64,000 nucleotides of DNA from an uncultured Flavobacteriales bacterium. GTDB lineage: Bacteria > Bacteroidota > Bacteroidia > Flavobacteriales_E > Vicingaceae. Position 1 is the first letter of the stretch. Each line of letters opens with the position of its first letter. Positions 16,642 to 24,892 of the stretch are shown here, one piece after another. Under the pieces are notes generated by a model. That model was not told where the DNA came from and did not search any database. It saw only the letters and a program-made list of their open reading frames with translations. The DNA is taken from NCBI GenBank assembly GCA_937901255.1, contig CALCHN010000044.1, forward strand, positions 1 to 64,000, given 5' to 3'. The translations under genes and the position numbers were made by a program.

Positions 16642-17904
16642 ATGAATAGTTTCCGTATCATATTAGGGATTTCTAAAATTCATTTAATTTCAAGAATAAA
16701 ACAAACCTCAATTGCTGCTTTAGGAGTTACTTTTGGTATAAGTGCATTTATTATTCTTATGGGGTTTATGAATGGACTTAATGGTTTGTTGGATGGCTTA
16801 ATTTTAAATAGAACACCTCACATTCATATTTATAATGATATAAAACCTAGCGAAAATCAGCCCATTGCATATTTTAAAGATTTTTCTGAAGCATTTAATG
16901 TGGTACATTCTGTAAAACCTAAACAAACTCAAAAAAAAATACACAATGCACAACCATTAATTAATTATCTTAATCAAAATCCAAAAGTAAAAGGAGCTAT
17001 ACCACAAGTTGCAGCTCAAGGGTTTTACATTTCTGGTAGTCAACAATTAAATGGGATGATTACCGGTATAGATGCTCTAGCCGAAGCTAAGCTATTTAAT
17101 TTTGATAATTATATTACAGAAGGAAATGTACTCGACTTAAAAAATAATGTTAATGGAATTTTACTTGGAATTGGAGTAGCCAAAAAAATGTCGTTAAAAA
17201 TTGGTGATAGAATTCAAATTGCAAATGTTAATGGGGAAATTATTCCCTTAAAAATTGTTGGTTTATTTCAAAGTGGATTGGCAGAAATCGATAATGCACA
17301 AAGCTATGTAAATGTAAAAACTGCTCAACGTATTTTATCCGAATCGGAAAACTATATTACAGATATTAATGTTAAATTATTTGATATTGAAGATGCAGTA
17401 CCTATGTCTAAATTTATTGCGAATGAATTTACACTTACAGCCATAGATATAAAGACTGCAAACGCTCAATTTGAAACAGGAACATCAGTAAGAAATCTAA
17501 TAAGTTATGCAGTTTCTATTACATTGTTATTAGTGGCTGGTTTTGGTATTTATAATATTCTAAATATGATGATATATGAAAAAATGAATGATATCGCTAT
17601 TTTAAAAGCAACAGGTTTTTCTGGTAATGATGTGAAAAGAATTTTTATTAGTCAGGCAGTAATTATAGGTATAGTAGGAGGGGTTTTAGGATTAATTTTA
17701 GGATATTTAGTAAGTAGATTAATTGACAATATTCCTTTTGAAACCGAAGCCATTCCTAACATCACCACCTATCCAGTAGTGTATAACTATTTACATTACA
17801 TCATAGCCATGTTATTTGCCATGATATCTACTTTTATTGCTGGATATTTACCAGCACAAAAAGCAAAAAATATAGACCCTGTTGAAATAATAAGAGGACA
17901 ATGA
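16642..17904 (+). CDS. ABC transporter permease (MacB/LolC-FtsX family)
   Basis: A 420-residue inner-membrane protein with the FtsX topology: one membrane helix near the N-terminus (about 22-45), a large periplasmic MacB-type core domain (about 50-285) and three C-terminal helices (about 295-320, 345-372, 388-410) with the usual GIYNILNMMIYEKMNDIAILKATG segment. The open frame extends 39 bases upstream, but the ATG at 16642 directly after the adaptor stop gives the normal start MNSFRIILG. It ends within the first codons of the ATPase gene (4-base overlap). Exporter of an unknown substrate; lipoproteins, lipids or antibiotics are all possible for this family. Confidence 0.92.
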   Translation: MNSFRIILGISKIHLISRIKQTSIAALGVTFGISAFIILMGFMNGLNGLLDGLILNRTPHIHIYNDIKPSENQPIAYFKDFSEAFNVVHSVKPKQTQKKIHNAQPLINYLNQNPKVKGAIPQVAAQGFYISGSQQLNGMITGIDALAEAKLFNFDNYITEGNVLDLKNNVNGILLGIGVAKKMSLKIGDRIQIANVNGEIIPLKIVGLFQSGLAEIDNAQSYVNVKTAQRILSESENYITDINVKLFDIEDAVPMSKFIANEFTLTAIDIKTANAQFETGTSVRNLISYAVSITLLLVAGFGIYNILNMMIYEKMNDIAILKATGFSGNDVKRIFISQAVIIGIVGGVLGLILGYLVSRLIDNIPFETEAIPNITTYPVVYNYLHYIIAMLFAMISTFIAGYLPAQKAKNIDPVEIIRGQ

Positions 17905-18572
17905 ATACAATACTTGAAGCAAAAAATATCAATAAGTACTTTAGAGATCCAGTGCTTTTTCATGCACTTAAAAACATTAGTTTTAATATAACTAAAGGAG
18001 AGTTTGTTTCTATTATGGGGAAATCTGGTTGTGGAAAATCTACCCTACTTTATATACTTTCAACCATGGATACTGATTATGACGGAGAGTTGTATATAGA
18101 TGGAGAATTAACAAGCGGAAAAACCAATGATGAATTAGCTTTTATTAGAAATAAACACATTGGTTTTGTATTTCAGTTTCATTATTTATTACCTGAATTT
18201 ACAGTTTTAGAAAATGTAATGTTGCCAGCAAAAAAACTGGGAGAAAAAAGTCTCGAAGAAATTGAGCATGATGCAATTGAAAAACTTAAACTACTTCACA
18301 TTGATGATCAAGCTTTAAAATTAGCTTCAAGAATTTCTGGTGGACAAAAACAAAGAGTATCCATTGCTCGGTCTTTAATTAATAGTCCAAGTATAATTAT
18401 GGGAGATGAACCAACAGGAAATCTTGACAGTAAAAATGCTGAAAATGTATTTAATATTTTTCAGGAATTAAGTCATCAACAAAACCTTTCGTTGCTAATC
18501 GTTACACATGATGAAGAGTTTGCAAACAAAACCGACAGAATTATCATGATGGGAGATGGTCATATTATTTAA
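17901..18572 (+). CDS. ABC transporter ATP-binding protein (LolD/MacB-type)
   Basis: A 223-residue nucleotide-binding subunit. Walker A GKSGCGKST (40-48), Q-loop VFQFHYLLPEFT (near 90-101), signature ISGGQKQR (145-152), Walker B SIIMGDEPTGNLD (near 164-176) and the switch His in IVTHDEEF are all intact. The Leu-Leu-Pro-Glu-Phe-Thr Q-loop and DEPTGNLD are typical of the MacB/LolD class that works with FtsX-fold permeases, agreeing with the upstream gene that it overlaps by 4 bases. Confidence 0.95.
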   Translation: MNTILEAKNINKYFRDPVLFHALKNISFNITKGEFVSIMGKSGCGKSTLLYILSTMDTDYDGELYIDGELTSGKTNDELAFIRNKHIGFVFQFHYLLPEFTVLENVMLPAKKLGEKSLEEIEHDAIEKLKLLHIDDQALKLASRISGGQKQRVSIARSLINSPSIIMGDEPTGNLDSKNAENVFNIFQELSHQQNLSLLIVTHDEEFANKTDRIIMMGDGHII

Positions 18573-18588
18573 TTAGTTATTAATAATC

Positions 18589-19218
18589 ATGCAAAAATAT
18601 TTAGATGTAACTCAAACAATATCAGATGGTATTATCGAAAAAGGATATGCTGTAATAGATAGTTTATTGCCTGATAACCAATTAAATCATATTATTGATA
18701 GGTTTGAAGAACTGCAACAAGAAGACGAGTTTTCAAAAGCCGGAATAGGTAAACAAATTCATTATACGATAGATAAAGTGGTGAGAGGTGATTTTATTCG
18801 TTGGATAGATCCAAAAGATGAAAACGCACCTGTTTTTAAGTTATATGAATATATTAATGAGTTAATTATTCATCTCAACAGAACTTGTTATTTAGGAATT
18901 AAAGATTACGAAACACATTATGCTTTTTACCCAGAAGGAAGAGGTTATAAAATGCACAGAGATAGATTTAAAAACAATCCTCACCGAATAGTTTCCTTTG
19001 TTTTTTATCTGAATAAAAACTGGCAACAAGGAGATGGTGGAGAACTGGTTTTATTTGATGAAGATAAAAATGAGATAGAAACTATTGCACCAAAAGCCAA
19101 CAGATTAGCTGTTTTTTTAAGTGAAACCCTCCACGAAGTTAAAAATTGCAATAACGAAAGAAGAAGTATAACTGGTTGGTTATTGGATGTTCCTACCAAA
19201 CTTACTTTTTTAGGGTAA
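18589..19218 (+). CDS. 2-oxoglutarate/Fe(II)-dependent oxygenase (P4Hc-type)
   Basis: A 209-residue non-haem iron oxygenase with a double-stranded beta-helix core. The iron-binding His123-x-Asp125 (HRDRF) and distal His182 (LHEVKN), plus the 2-oxoglutarate-binding Arg in ERRSITGW (191-192), are all present, so it should be active. The family hydroxylates proteins (prolyl residues) or small molecules. It lies 16 bases after the ABC ATPase on the same strand and is very likely in the exporter operon, which hints that it modifies an exported product, but there is no direct evidence for the substrate. The N-terminal 100 residues are an alpha/beta extension usual in this class. Confidence 0.88.
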   Translation: MQKYLDVTQTISDGIIEKGYAVIDSLLPDNQLNHIIDRFEELQQEDEFSKAGIGKQIHYTIDKVVRGDFIRWIDPKDENAPVFKLYEYINELIIHLNRTCYLGIKDYETHYAFYPEGRGYKMHRDRFKNNPHRIVSFVFYLNKNWQQGDGGELVLFDEDKNEIETIAPKANRLAVFLSETLHEVKNCNNERRSITGWLLDVPTKLTFLG

Positions 19219-19238
19219 GCTTAGTAGGAACACTTTAA

Positions 19239-20489
19239 TTACTTCTTAAACTCCAACAATGTTTTTTTGATTATGCTTACACAATCTAACAATTGTTCTT
19301 CATTCATAACTAAAGGTGGAGCAAAACGGATGATGTTACCATGAGTAGGTTTTGCTAATAAACCATTATCTCTCAGTTTTATACAAATATCCCAAGCTGT
19401 TGAGCTATCTTCTGTATCATTAATTAAAATAGCATTTAATAGGCCTTTTCCTCTTACAGCACTTACTAAATCTGTTTGCTCAATAACTTTGTTCATTTCA
19501 GTTCTAAAAAGCTCTCCTAAACGGTAAGCATTTTCTGCCAAGTTTTCATTTTTAACTACTTCTAAAGCAGCAATAGCTACTTTTGCAGCTAATGGGTTAC
19601 CCCCGAAAGTTGAACCATGTTGCCCCGGTTTAATAACTTCCATAATATCGTTATTAGCTAATACTGCCGAAACAGGATAAACACCTCCTGAAAGAGCTTT
19701 TCCTAAGATTAAGATATCTGGTTTAACATTTTCATGATCACATGCTAAAATTTTACCTGTTCTTGCAATACCCGTTTGTACTTCATCAGCAATAAAAAGC
19801 ACATTGTTTGCTTCACAAACTTCTTTGGCTTGTTTTAAGTAACCATCAGTAGGAACATAAACTCCGGCTTCACCCTGAATTGGTTCTACTAAAAATCCGG
19901 CAACATCTTTTTCTTCTCTTAATACTTTTATTAAAGCTTCTATGTTGTTGTATTCTATGCTCACAAATCCTTCTGTATAAGGACCAAAGTTTTTTCTTGC
20001 ATCTTCATCATTAGAAAATGAGATAATGGTAGTTGTTCTTCCGTGGAAGTTGTTACCACAAACAATTATTTTTGCTTTGTTTTCGGCAATCCCTTTCTTT
20101 TCGTAGCCCCATTTTCTGCATAATTTGATAGCTGTTTCAACAGCTTCAGCTCCTGTGTTCATTGGTAATACTTTGTCGAAACCAAAAAATTCAGTTACAT
20201 ATTTTTCGTAAATACCTAAAGTATCATTATAAAAAGCTCTAGAAGTTAAGGTAAGTTCTTTTGCTTGTTCGGTAAGTGCGTTAATAATTTTTGGATGACA
20301 ATGTCCTTGGTTAACAGCAGAGTATGCTGACAAAAAATCGTAATATTTTTTTCCTTCCACATCCCAAACAAATACGCCTTCTCCTTTGGCTAACACAACA
20401 GGTAAAGGATGGTAGTTGTGAGCTCCATGTTCATTTTCTAATTCCATTGCCGCTTTTGAAGATAGCTTGTTTTCCGTCATTGTATTCAT
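19239..20489 (-). CDS. rocD: Ornithine aminotransferase
   Basis: PLP-dependent class III aminotransferase converting ornithine and 2-oxoglutarate to glutamate semialdehyde and glutamate, in arginine/ornithine catabolism and proline supply. The 416 residues show the typical N-terminus with ENEHGAHNYHPLPVVLAKGEG, YYDFLSAYSAVNQGHCHP, the PLP-stacking region MNTGAEAVETAIK, IADEVQTGIARTG with the Asp that contacts the pyridine N, and the Schiff-base Lys in LGKALSGG (near 261). Start ATG at 20489; an ATG three codons later is also possible. Promoter TAATTTTG at 20521-20528. Apparently monocistronic. Confidence 0.95.
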   Translation of the reverse strand: MNTMTENKLSSKAAMELENEHGAHNYHPLPVVLAKGEGVFVWDVEGKKYYDFLSAYSAVNQGHCHPKIINALTEQAKELTLTSRAFYNDTLGIYEKYVTEFFGFDKVLPMNTGAEAVETAIKLCRKWGYEKKGIAENKAKIIVCGNNFHGRTTTIISFSNDEDARKNFGPYTEGFVSIEYNNIEALIKVLREEKDVAGFLVEPIQGEAGVYVPTDGYLKQAKEVCEANNVLFIADEVQTGIARTGKILACDHENVKPDILILGKALSGGVYPVSAVLANNDIMEVIKPGQHGSTFGGNPLAAKVAIAALEVVKNENLAENAYRLGELFRTEMNKVIEQTDLVSAVRGKGLLNAILINDTEDSSTAWDICIKLRDNGLLAKPTHGNIIRFAPPLVMNEEQLLDCVSIIKKTLLEFKK

Positions 20490-20520
20490 AATAGTTGTTT
20501 TTAAATCGTAATTATTAAAC

Positions 20521-20528
20521 CAAAATTA
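20521..20528 (-). promoter_or_regulatory. Promoter -7 element of rocD
   Basis: On the minus strand the sequence TAATTTTG fits TAnnTTTG exactly, about 32 bases before the rocD ATG; a TTG lies about 15 bases further upstream, slightly closer than the usual spacing. Confidence 0.6.
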
Positions 20529-20556
20529 AGCATAATGCCTACAAGAAAAAAAGATT

Positions 20557-21159
20557 TTAAACGCTCAATTTAGAAATGTTGTTGTCTTGTACTTTAGATA
20601 AAAGAACTAACATAGTAATAGCCCCAATAGTTGCATAAAACATATCCGTTTGTGTATCCCAAACATAACCTTGTGTGCCTAAAAAAGCATCCGCATTTTC
20701 GCCAGAGAACAATGCTACCCACCATTCTAAAAATTCGTAAACAGCACTAAAGCTTAAACAAATACTTACCACAATAAAGTTTAACCACTTTTTGATTGGT
20801 ACAATGTTTTTTCTAACAAATAATTCTCTTACTATCATTGCAGGAATAAAACCTTGAGCAAAATGCCCGACTTTATCGTAATTGTTGCGAGATAAGTCAA
20901 AAACTTCTTTAATCCAATCAAACAAAGGAACTTCAGCGTATGTATAATGTCCGCCAACAAATAAAATAAAGCTATGCAGTAAGATAAAACAATAGGTTAG
21001 GAAGGTAAATTGAAATTTTTTAAAAGTAAAAATTAAAATAATGATTCCTAAAACTGCTGGAAAAACCTCCAAACCCCAAGTAAAATAATCAAACGGCTGT
21101 ATGCCCGACCATATTAATCCGATAAAGAATAAGATAATTAGTGTTAGGTGTTTATTCAT
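20557..21159 (-). CDS. DUF2238 (YjdF-like) membrane protein
   Basis: A 200-residue integral membrane protein with about five or six hydrophobic segments (near 5-22, 30-48, 52-70, 103-118, 128-145 and 172-190). The segment with YDKVGHFAQGFIPAMIVRELF and the following SAVYEFLEWW and TQGYVWDTQTDMFYATIGA are the conserved core of the DUF2238/YjdF family, with His, Glu, Asp and Gln residues in or next to the membrane that could form a site. Function unknown. The ATG at 21159 overlaps the stop of the antiporter gene by 8 bases, so expression is coupled. Confidence 0.85.
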   Translation of the reverse strand: MNKHLTLIILFFIGLIWSGIQPFDYFTWGLEVFPAVLGIIILIFTFKKFQFTFLTYCFILLHSFILFVGGHYTYAEVPLFDWIKEVFDLSRNNYDKVGHFAQGFIPAMIVRELFVRKNIVPIKKWLNFIVVSICLSFSAVYEFLEWWVALFSGENADAFLGTQGYVWDTQTDMFYATIGAITMLVLLSKVQDNNISKLSV

Positions 21160-22351
21160 TTTCTTGAGGAAGTGCTTGCTCTTGTTTTTTCTCTCTTTTG
21201 TTGGTAATTAAGCCCAACATCATAATAAAAGAAGTAAGTATGATGACTTGAATAATTAATGGTTTATTGACTAAGCCTATAGTTTGTTCTGGAGCAATGG
21301 TTAAGAATAAAAGTATGGTAATAAGTCCACGAGGAGCAATTAAAAGTAAAGGACGTAGCGGTAATTTAGAAAACTGAAGTTGAATAAACCTGAAGATAAA
21401 AATTGCACCAACTATAGCTCCCGACCATAATAAAGATTCTTGGTTAATTATTTCGGCAGTATTCATTAAATAACCAAAAAGCATAAAAAATATAGTTCTA
21501 ATAAGAAAAGTTCCTTCCATAACTATTTCTTTAAATTTCATAACCTCTGTATTAAGTTTGTCTGGTTTAGCTTTTCTAATCCATTTAATGTGTTTCAATT
21601 CATCTAAGTTTCCTAAAAATATTCCGAATAGTAAAATAAATATTAATGCCGGCAGGTGGAACATTTTAGATACAGCATAAATAGTTATAATCATAATAAT
21701 GATGGGAACAAACTTAGTGTGGTTTTTAATTTTGCTTAAAAGAAACGCCAAGCCAAGTGTTGCAACAAATGAAATAACAATTATTAAAAGAATTTGCATG
21801 GCAAAACTCCCAAAAGCTGCTGCATTTATATTTTCATTTAGAGCTATAAAATCGAAAAAGATTACTCCAAAAATATCAGATAAACTACTTTCGTAAATAA
21901 TAAATTCTTTACTCGATTTGGTAATGTTTTTTACGCTAGGTATAGCAATAGAACTGCTTATTATGGAAAGCGGAATGGCATTTAATAAGCTATCTTTATA
22001 AGAATAATCTCCAAAGTAATAAAAAGCGTAAGCTAAAATAAAACTTAAACCAACCGTTTGAATAAGTGAGGCAAAAACAGACTTTTTTATTAATGGGTAA
22101 TTAGACTTTTTAAATTCCAATTCTAAAGAACCTTCTAAAACAATTAAAATTAAACCTATAGTACCAAAAATAGGAAGTAATGAATTTAAATCGGGTAAGG
22201 TGATATCTAAAAAGTTGAGTAATTGCTTTGCTGCCCAACCTAAGGTAAGCAGTAAAATTACAGAGGGGATTTTGGTTTTTGGTGCACTAAGGTCGAACAG
22301 GTAAGCAATAATAATTAAAGCACATAAAGATATGATAATAGGTATAGTCAT
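21152..22351 (-). CDS. Cation:proton antiporter (CPA family, Na+/H+ exchanger domain)
   Basis: A 399-residue polytopic inner-membrane protein with about 11-12 hydrophobic helices, matching the sodium/hydrogen exchanger fold. A paired-helix region with IPLSIISSSIAIPS and a membrane Asp in YESSLSDIFGVIFFDF corresponds to the ion-binding unwound helix region of CPA antiporters. It should exchange Na+ or K+ for H+ and serve pH or salt homeostasis, in line with a marine origin. I start it at the ATG at 22351 (MTIPIIISL); the frame extends 15 bases further only to a TTG. It overlaps the DUF2238 gene by 8 bases. Confidence 0.88.
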   Translation of the reverse strand: MTIPIIISLCALIIIAYLFDLSAPKTKIPSVILLLTLGWAAKQLLNFLDITLPDLNSLLPIFGTIGLILIVLEGSLELEFKKSNYPLIKKSVFASLIQTVGLSFILAYAFYYFGDYSYKDSLLNAIPLSIISSSIAIPSVKNITKSSKEFIIYESSLSDIFGVIFFDFIALNENINAAAFGSFAMQILLIIVISFVATLGLAFLLSKIKNHTKFVPIIIMIITIYAVSKMFHLPALIFILLFGIFLGNLDELKHIKWIRKAKPDKLNTEVMKFKEIVMEGTFLIRTIFFMLFGYLMNTAEIINQESLLWSGAIVGAIFIFRFIQLQFSKLPLRPLLLIAPRGLITILLFLTIAPEQTIGLVNKPLIIQVIILTSFIMMLGLITNKREKKQEQALPQENE

Positions 22352-22428
22352 AAATGAAAACAGCAATTAGTCTGTATTTTCCAAAAATAATTAAAACTCA
22401 CTACTTTTATGCTAAATAGCGGTTAAAA

Positions 22429-23253
22429 TTATAAAGAAACTTCAGCTTTTATATGTGGGTGCGGATCGTAGTTTACCAATTCAAAATCTTCATAAGTAAA
22501 ATCAAAAATATTTTTAATGTTTGGATTAATTTTCATGGTGGGCAGCTTTTTGGGAGTTCTTTGTAGTTGAAGTTGAGCTTGTTCTATATGGTTGTTATAT
22601 AAGTGAACATCGCCAAATGTATGCACAAATTCTCCAGGTTCTAAATCGCAAACCTGAGCAATCATCATAGTAAATAGAGCGTAAGAAGCAATATTAAAAG
22701 GTACGCCTAAAAAAGTATCTGCACTTCGTTGGTAAAGTTGGCAAGATAGTTTTCCATTAGCAACATAAAACTGAAAAAAAGCATGACAAGGAGGAAGAGC
22801 GGCTTTTCCATTAGCAACATTCTCTGCAAAAGAAACAGTTGTATCAGGCAAAACACTTGGGTTCCATGCCGAAATCATTAATCTTCTACTGTTAGGGTTG
22901 GTTTTAATTTGCTCAATTAAGTCAGAAAGTTGATCAATTCCTTCTCCATTCCAATTTCTCCATTGGTAACCATAAACAGGTCCTAAATCACCATTTTCAT
23001 TTGCCCAACCGTTCCATATATTTACACCATTTTCTTTTAGGTAAGTAATATTGGTATCGCCTTTAATAAACCAAAGTAGTTCATGGATAATAGATTTTAA
23101 ATGTAGTTTTTTAGTGGTTAAACATGGAAAGCCTTCACTTAAATCAAATCGCATTTGGTAGCCAAAACAACTTAAGGTTCCTGTTCCGGTTCTGTCGCCT
23201 TTTTGCACACCATTTTTTAAAATATGATCTAATAAAGTTAAATATTGCTGCAT
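22429..23253 (-). CDS. thyA: Thymidylate synthase
   Basis: Methylates dUMP to dTMP with methylene-tetrahydrofolate, in the cytosol. The 274 residues match ThyA: DRTGTGTLSCFGYQMRFDL at 20-38, NIWNGWA, GPVYGYQWRNW and the catalytic Cys156 in PPCHAFFQFYV, followed by QRSADTFLGVPFNIASYA. I begin at the ATG at 23253 (MQQYLTLLDHILKNG), which aligns with the usual N-terminus; the open frame upstream adds ten residues not typical of the family. No folA is adjacent. Apparently monocistronic. Confidence 0.96.
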   Translation of the reverse strand: MQQYLTLLDHILKNGVQKGDRTGTGTLSCFGYQMRFDLSEGFPCLTTKKLHLKSIIHELLWFIKGDTNITYLKENGVNIWNGWANENGDLGPVYGYQWRNWNGEGIDQLSDLIEQIKTNPNSRRLMISAWNPSVLPDTTVSFAENVANGKAALPPCHAFFQFYVANGKLSCQLYQRSADTFLGVPFNIASYALFTMMIAQVCDLEPGEFVHTFGDVHLYNNHIEQAQLQLQRTPKKLPTMKINPNIKNIFDFTYEDFELVNYDPHPHIKAEVSL

Positions 23254-23371
23254 GTTTTTTTCTATTAAAGTTATGAAATACAAAAGTCGATTAAAAATGA
23301 TTTTAATTCAATAGTTGTTAATACATTTTGATAACTTGTTGTTGAGGATAATTACTGAAGCAAGAAAAGAA

Positions 23372-23758
23372 TTACTGTTTAAACGATAGCAACCATTTTA
23401 TGGCTTTTTCTTCATTTTTAAACATTCTGGTAGGGGTAGCTGGTTTTTTAAATTTGATGAAAAAATTAGCTAACAAAACAGTGGTCATTGATTTTGTTAA
23501 AATAGCCATAGCAATATTTAAGTCGGTAACTTCTTTGCTTGCCAAATAATCTTGAGCTTCTTTTGAAATGTGCCATATTTTACGGATGTCTCCGAGTACC
23601 AACATTTTTTTTCCTTGTTGAAGTTTTTCTCGAGCTTCTTTATTGGCTACAACATGTTCTAGTTCTACAACTGAGTCATCTTTAAACGCTATAAATAAAT
23701 AATTATCTCTTAGCTCTAAAACGGCTGATTCTGTTTCTATATAATCGACTGCTACCAA
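23372..23758 (-). CDS. STAS/SpoIIAA-like protein (DUF7793-like)
   Basis: A 128-residue soluble alpha/beta protein. The order of strands and helices (ELRDNYLFIAFKDDSVVELEHV, then KKMLVLGDIRKIWHISKEAQDYLAS, then NIAMAILTKSMTTVLLANFFIKF and a final KNEEKAIKWL helix) resembles the STAS-like/SpoIIAA-fold proteins common in Bacteroidota, where a LGDIR..W segment and the following alanine-rich helix are recurrent. Function unknown; a regulatory or phosphorylation-linked role is only inferred. It lies 48 bases downstream of tsaD on the same strand. Confidence 0.6.
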   Translation of the reverse strand: MVAVDYIETESAVLELRDNYLFIAFKDDSVVELEHVVANKEAREKLQQGKKMLVLGDIRKIWHISKEAQDYLASKEVTDLNIAMAILTKSMTTVLLANFFIKFKKPATPTRMFKNEEKAIKWLLSFKQ

Positions 23759-23806
23759 AAAGGTTAAATATTAGTTAGGTAAATTTTGTCGATAAAAATA
23801 AGCAAT

Positions 23807-24832
23807 TTATAGTTTCATTCTAGCGTTTGGTGTGTAATTTTTAGAAAAATCATGATTTTCTAAAAAACTGTAATAACCAGTAATAGCTATCATAGCGGCA
23901 TTGTCGGTGCAGTATTCAAATTTTGGTATAAATACTTTTATATCTTTTTCAGTGAGAGATTGAAGAGCAGCTCTTAATCCGGAATTGGCAGAAACACCAC
24001 CAGCAATAGCAATTTGCTTAATGTTTGTTTGTTCTACAGCTTTCAGTAATTTCCCGATAAGGATGTCAACTATGGTTTTTTGAACTCCCGCACAAATATC
24101 TTTTATATTTTCGGTAATAAAATCGGGATTAGTTTTAAGTTCTTTTTGTAAAAAGTACAGTACAGAAGTTTTTAATCCGCTAAAACTAAAATTCAATTCA
24201 TCTACTTTAGGATGAGGAAATGAAAATCTATCAGGATTACCTTCTTTAGCATATTTGTCAACTAACGGACCACCAGGATAGGGTAGTTGGAGCATTTTGG
24301 CAACTTTGTCAAACGCTTCTCCAGCAGCATCATCAATGGTTTCGCCAATAACTTCCATTTTAAAAAAATCATCTACTCTAACAATTTGAGTATGTCCGCC
24401 ACTAACGGTTAAACACAAAAAAGGAAACTCAGGCATTTCTTTTTCTTCATCAATTTCTTTAATAAAGTGAGCTAAAATATGTCCTTGCATGTGGTTTACT
24501 GCAATTGCGGGAATGTCTAAACCAATTGAAAGGGTTTTGGCAAAAGAACTTCCTACCAATAAAGAGCCCAACAAACCCGGACCGTTTGTAAAAGCCACAG
24601 CAGTAATATCATTTTTACTTACACCAGCTTTTTTAAGTGCAGCATCTACCACAGGTATAATGTTTTGCTGATGAGCCCTAGAAGCAAGCTCGGGAACTAC
24701 TCCACCATATTTTTTGTGTACTTCTTGGTTGGCTATTATGTTGGCAAGGACTTTGCCATCGGAGATTACAGCAGCAGCAGTATCATCACAAGATGATTCT
24801 ATTCCTAAAATTATAATGGAAGATTGATGCAT
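23807..24832 (-). CDS. tsaD: tRNA N6-threonylcarbamoyladenosine transferase
   Basis: Transfers threonylcarbamoyl to A37 of tRNAs that read ANN codons, together with TsaB and TsaE. The 341 residues belong to the Kae1/TsaD family of the ASKHA fold: LGIESSCDDTAAAVI at the N-terminus, GPGLLGSLLVG, the iron-binding NHMQGHILAH (two His near 113 and 117), SGGHTQIV, and GGVSANSGLR. Normal length and an ATG at 24832. It is transcribed divergently from tamB, an arrangement often kept in Bacteroidota; 60 bases separate the two. Confidence 0.97.
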   Translation of the reverse strand: MHQSSIIILGIESSCDDTAAAVISDGKVLANIIANQEVHKKYGGVVPELASRAHQQNIIPVVDAALKKAGVSKNDITAVAFTNGPGLLGSLLVGSSFAKTLSIGLDIPAIAVNHMQGHILAHFIKEIDEEKEMPEFPFLCLTVSGGHTQIVRVDDFFKMEVIGETIDDAAGEAFDKVAKMLQLPYPGGPLVDKYAKEGNPDRFSFPHPKVDELNFSFSGLKTSVLYFLQKELKTNPDFITENIKDICAGVQKTIVDILIGKLLKAVEQTNIKQIAIAGGVSANSGLRAALQSLTEKDIKVFIPKFEYCTDNAAMIAITGYYSFLENHDFSKNYTPNARMKL

Positions 24833-24892
24833 TAAATGTATTTTTGAGGTCTCAAAATAAAGTTCAAAACTATCAAAAAAAGAAATAAAATA

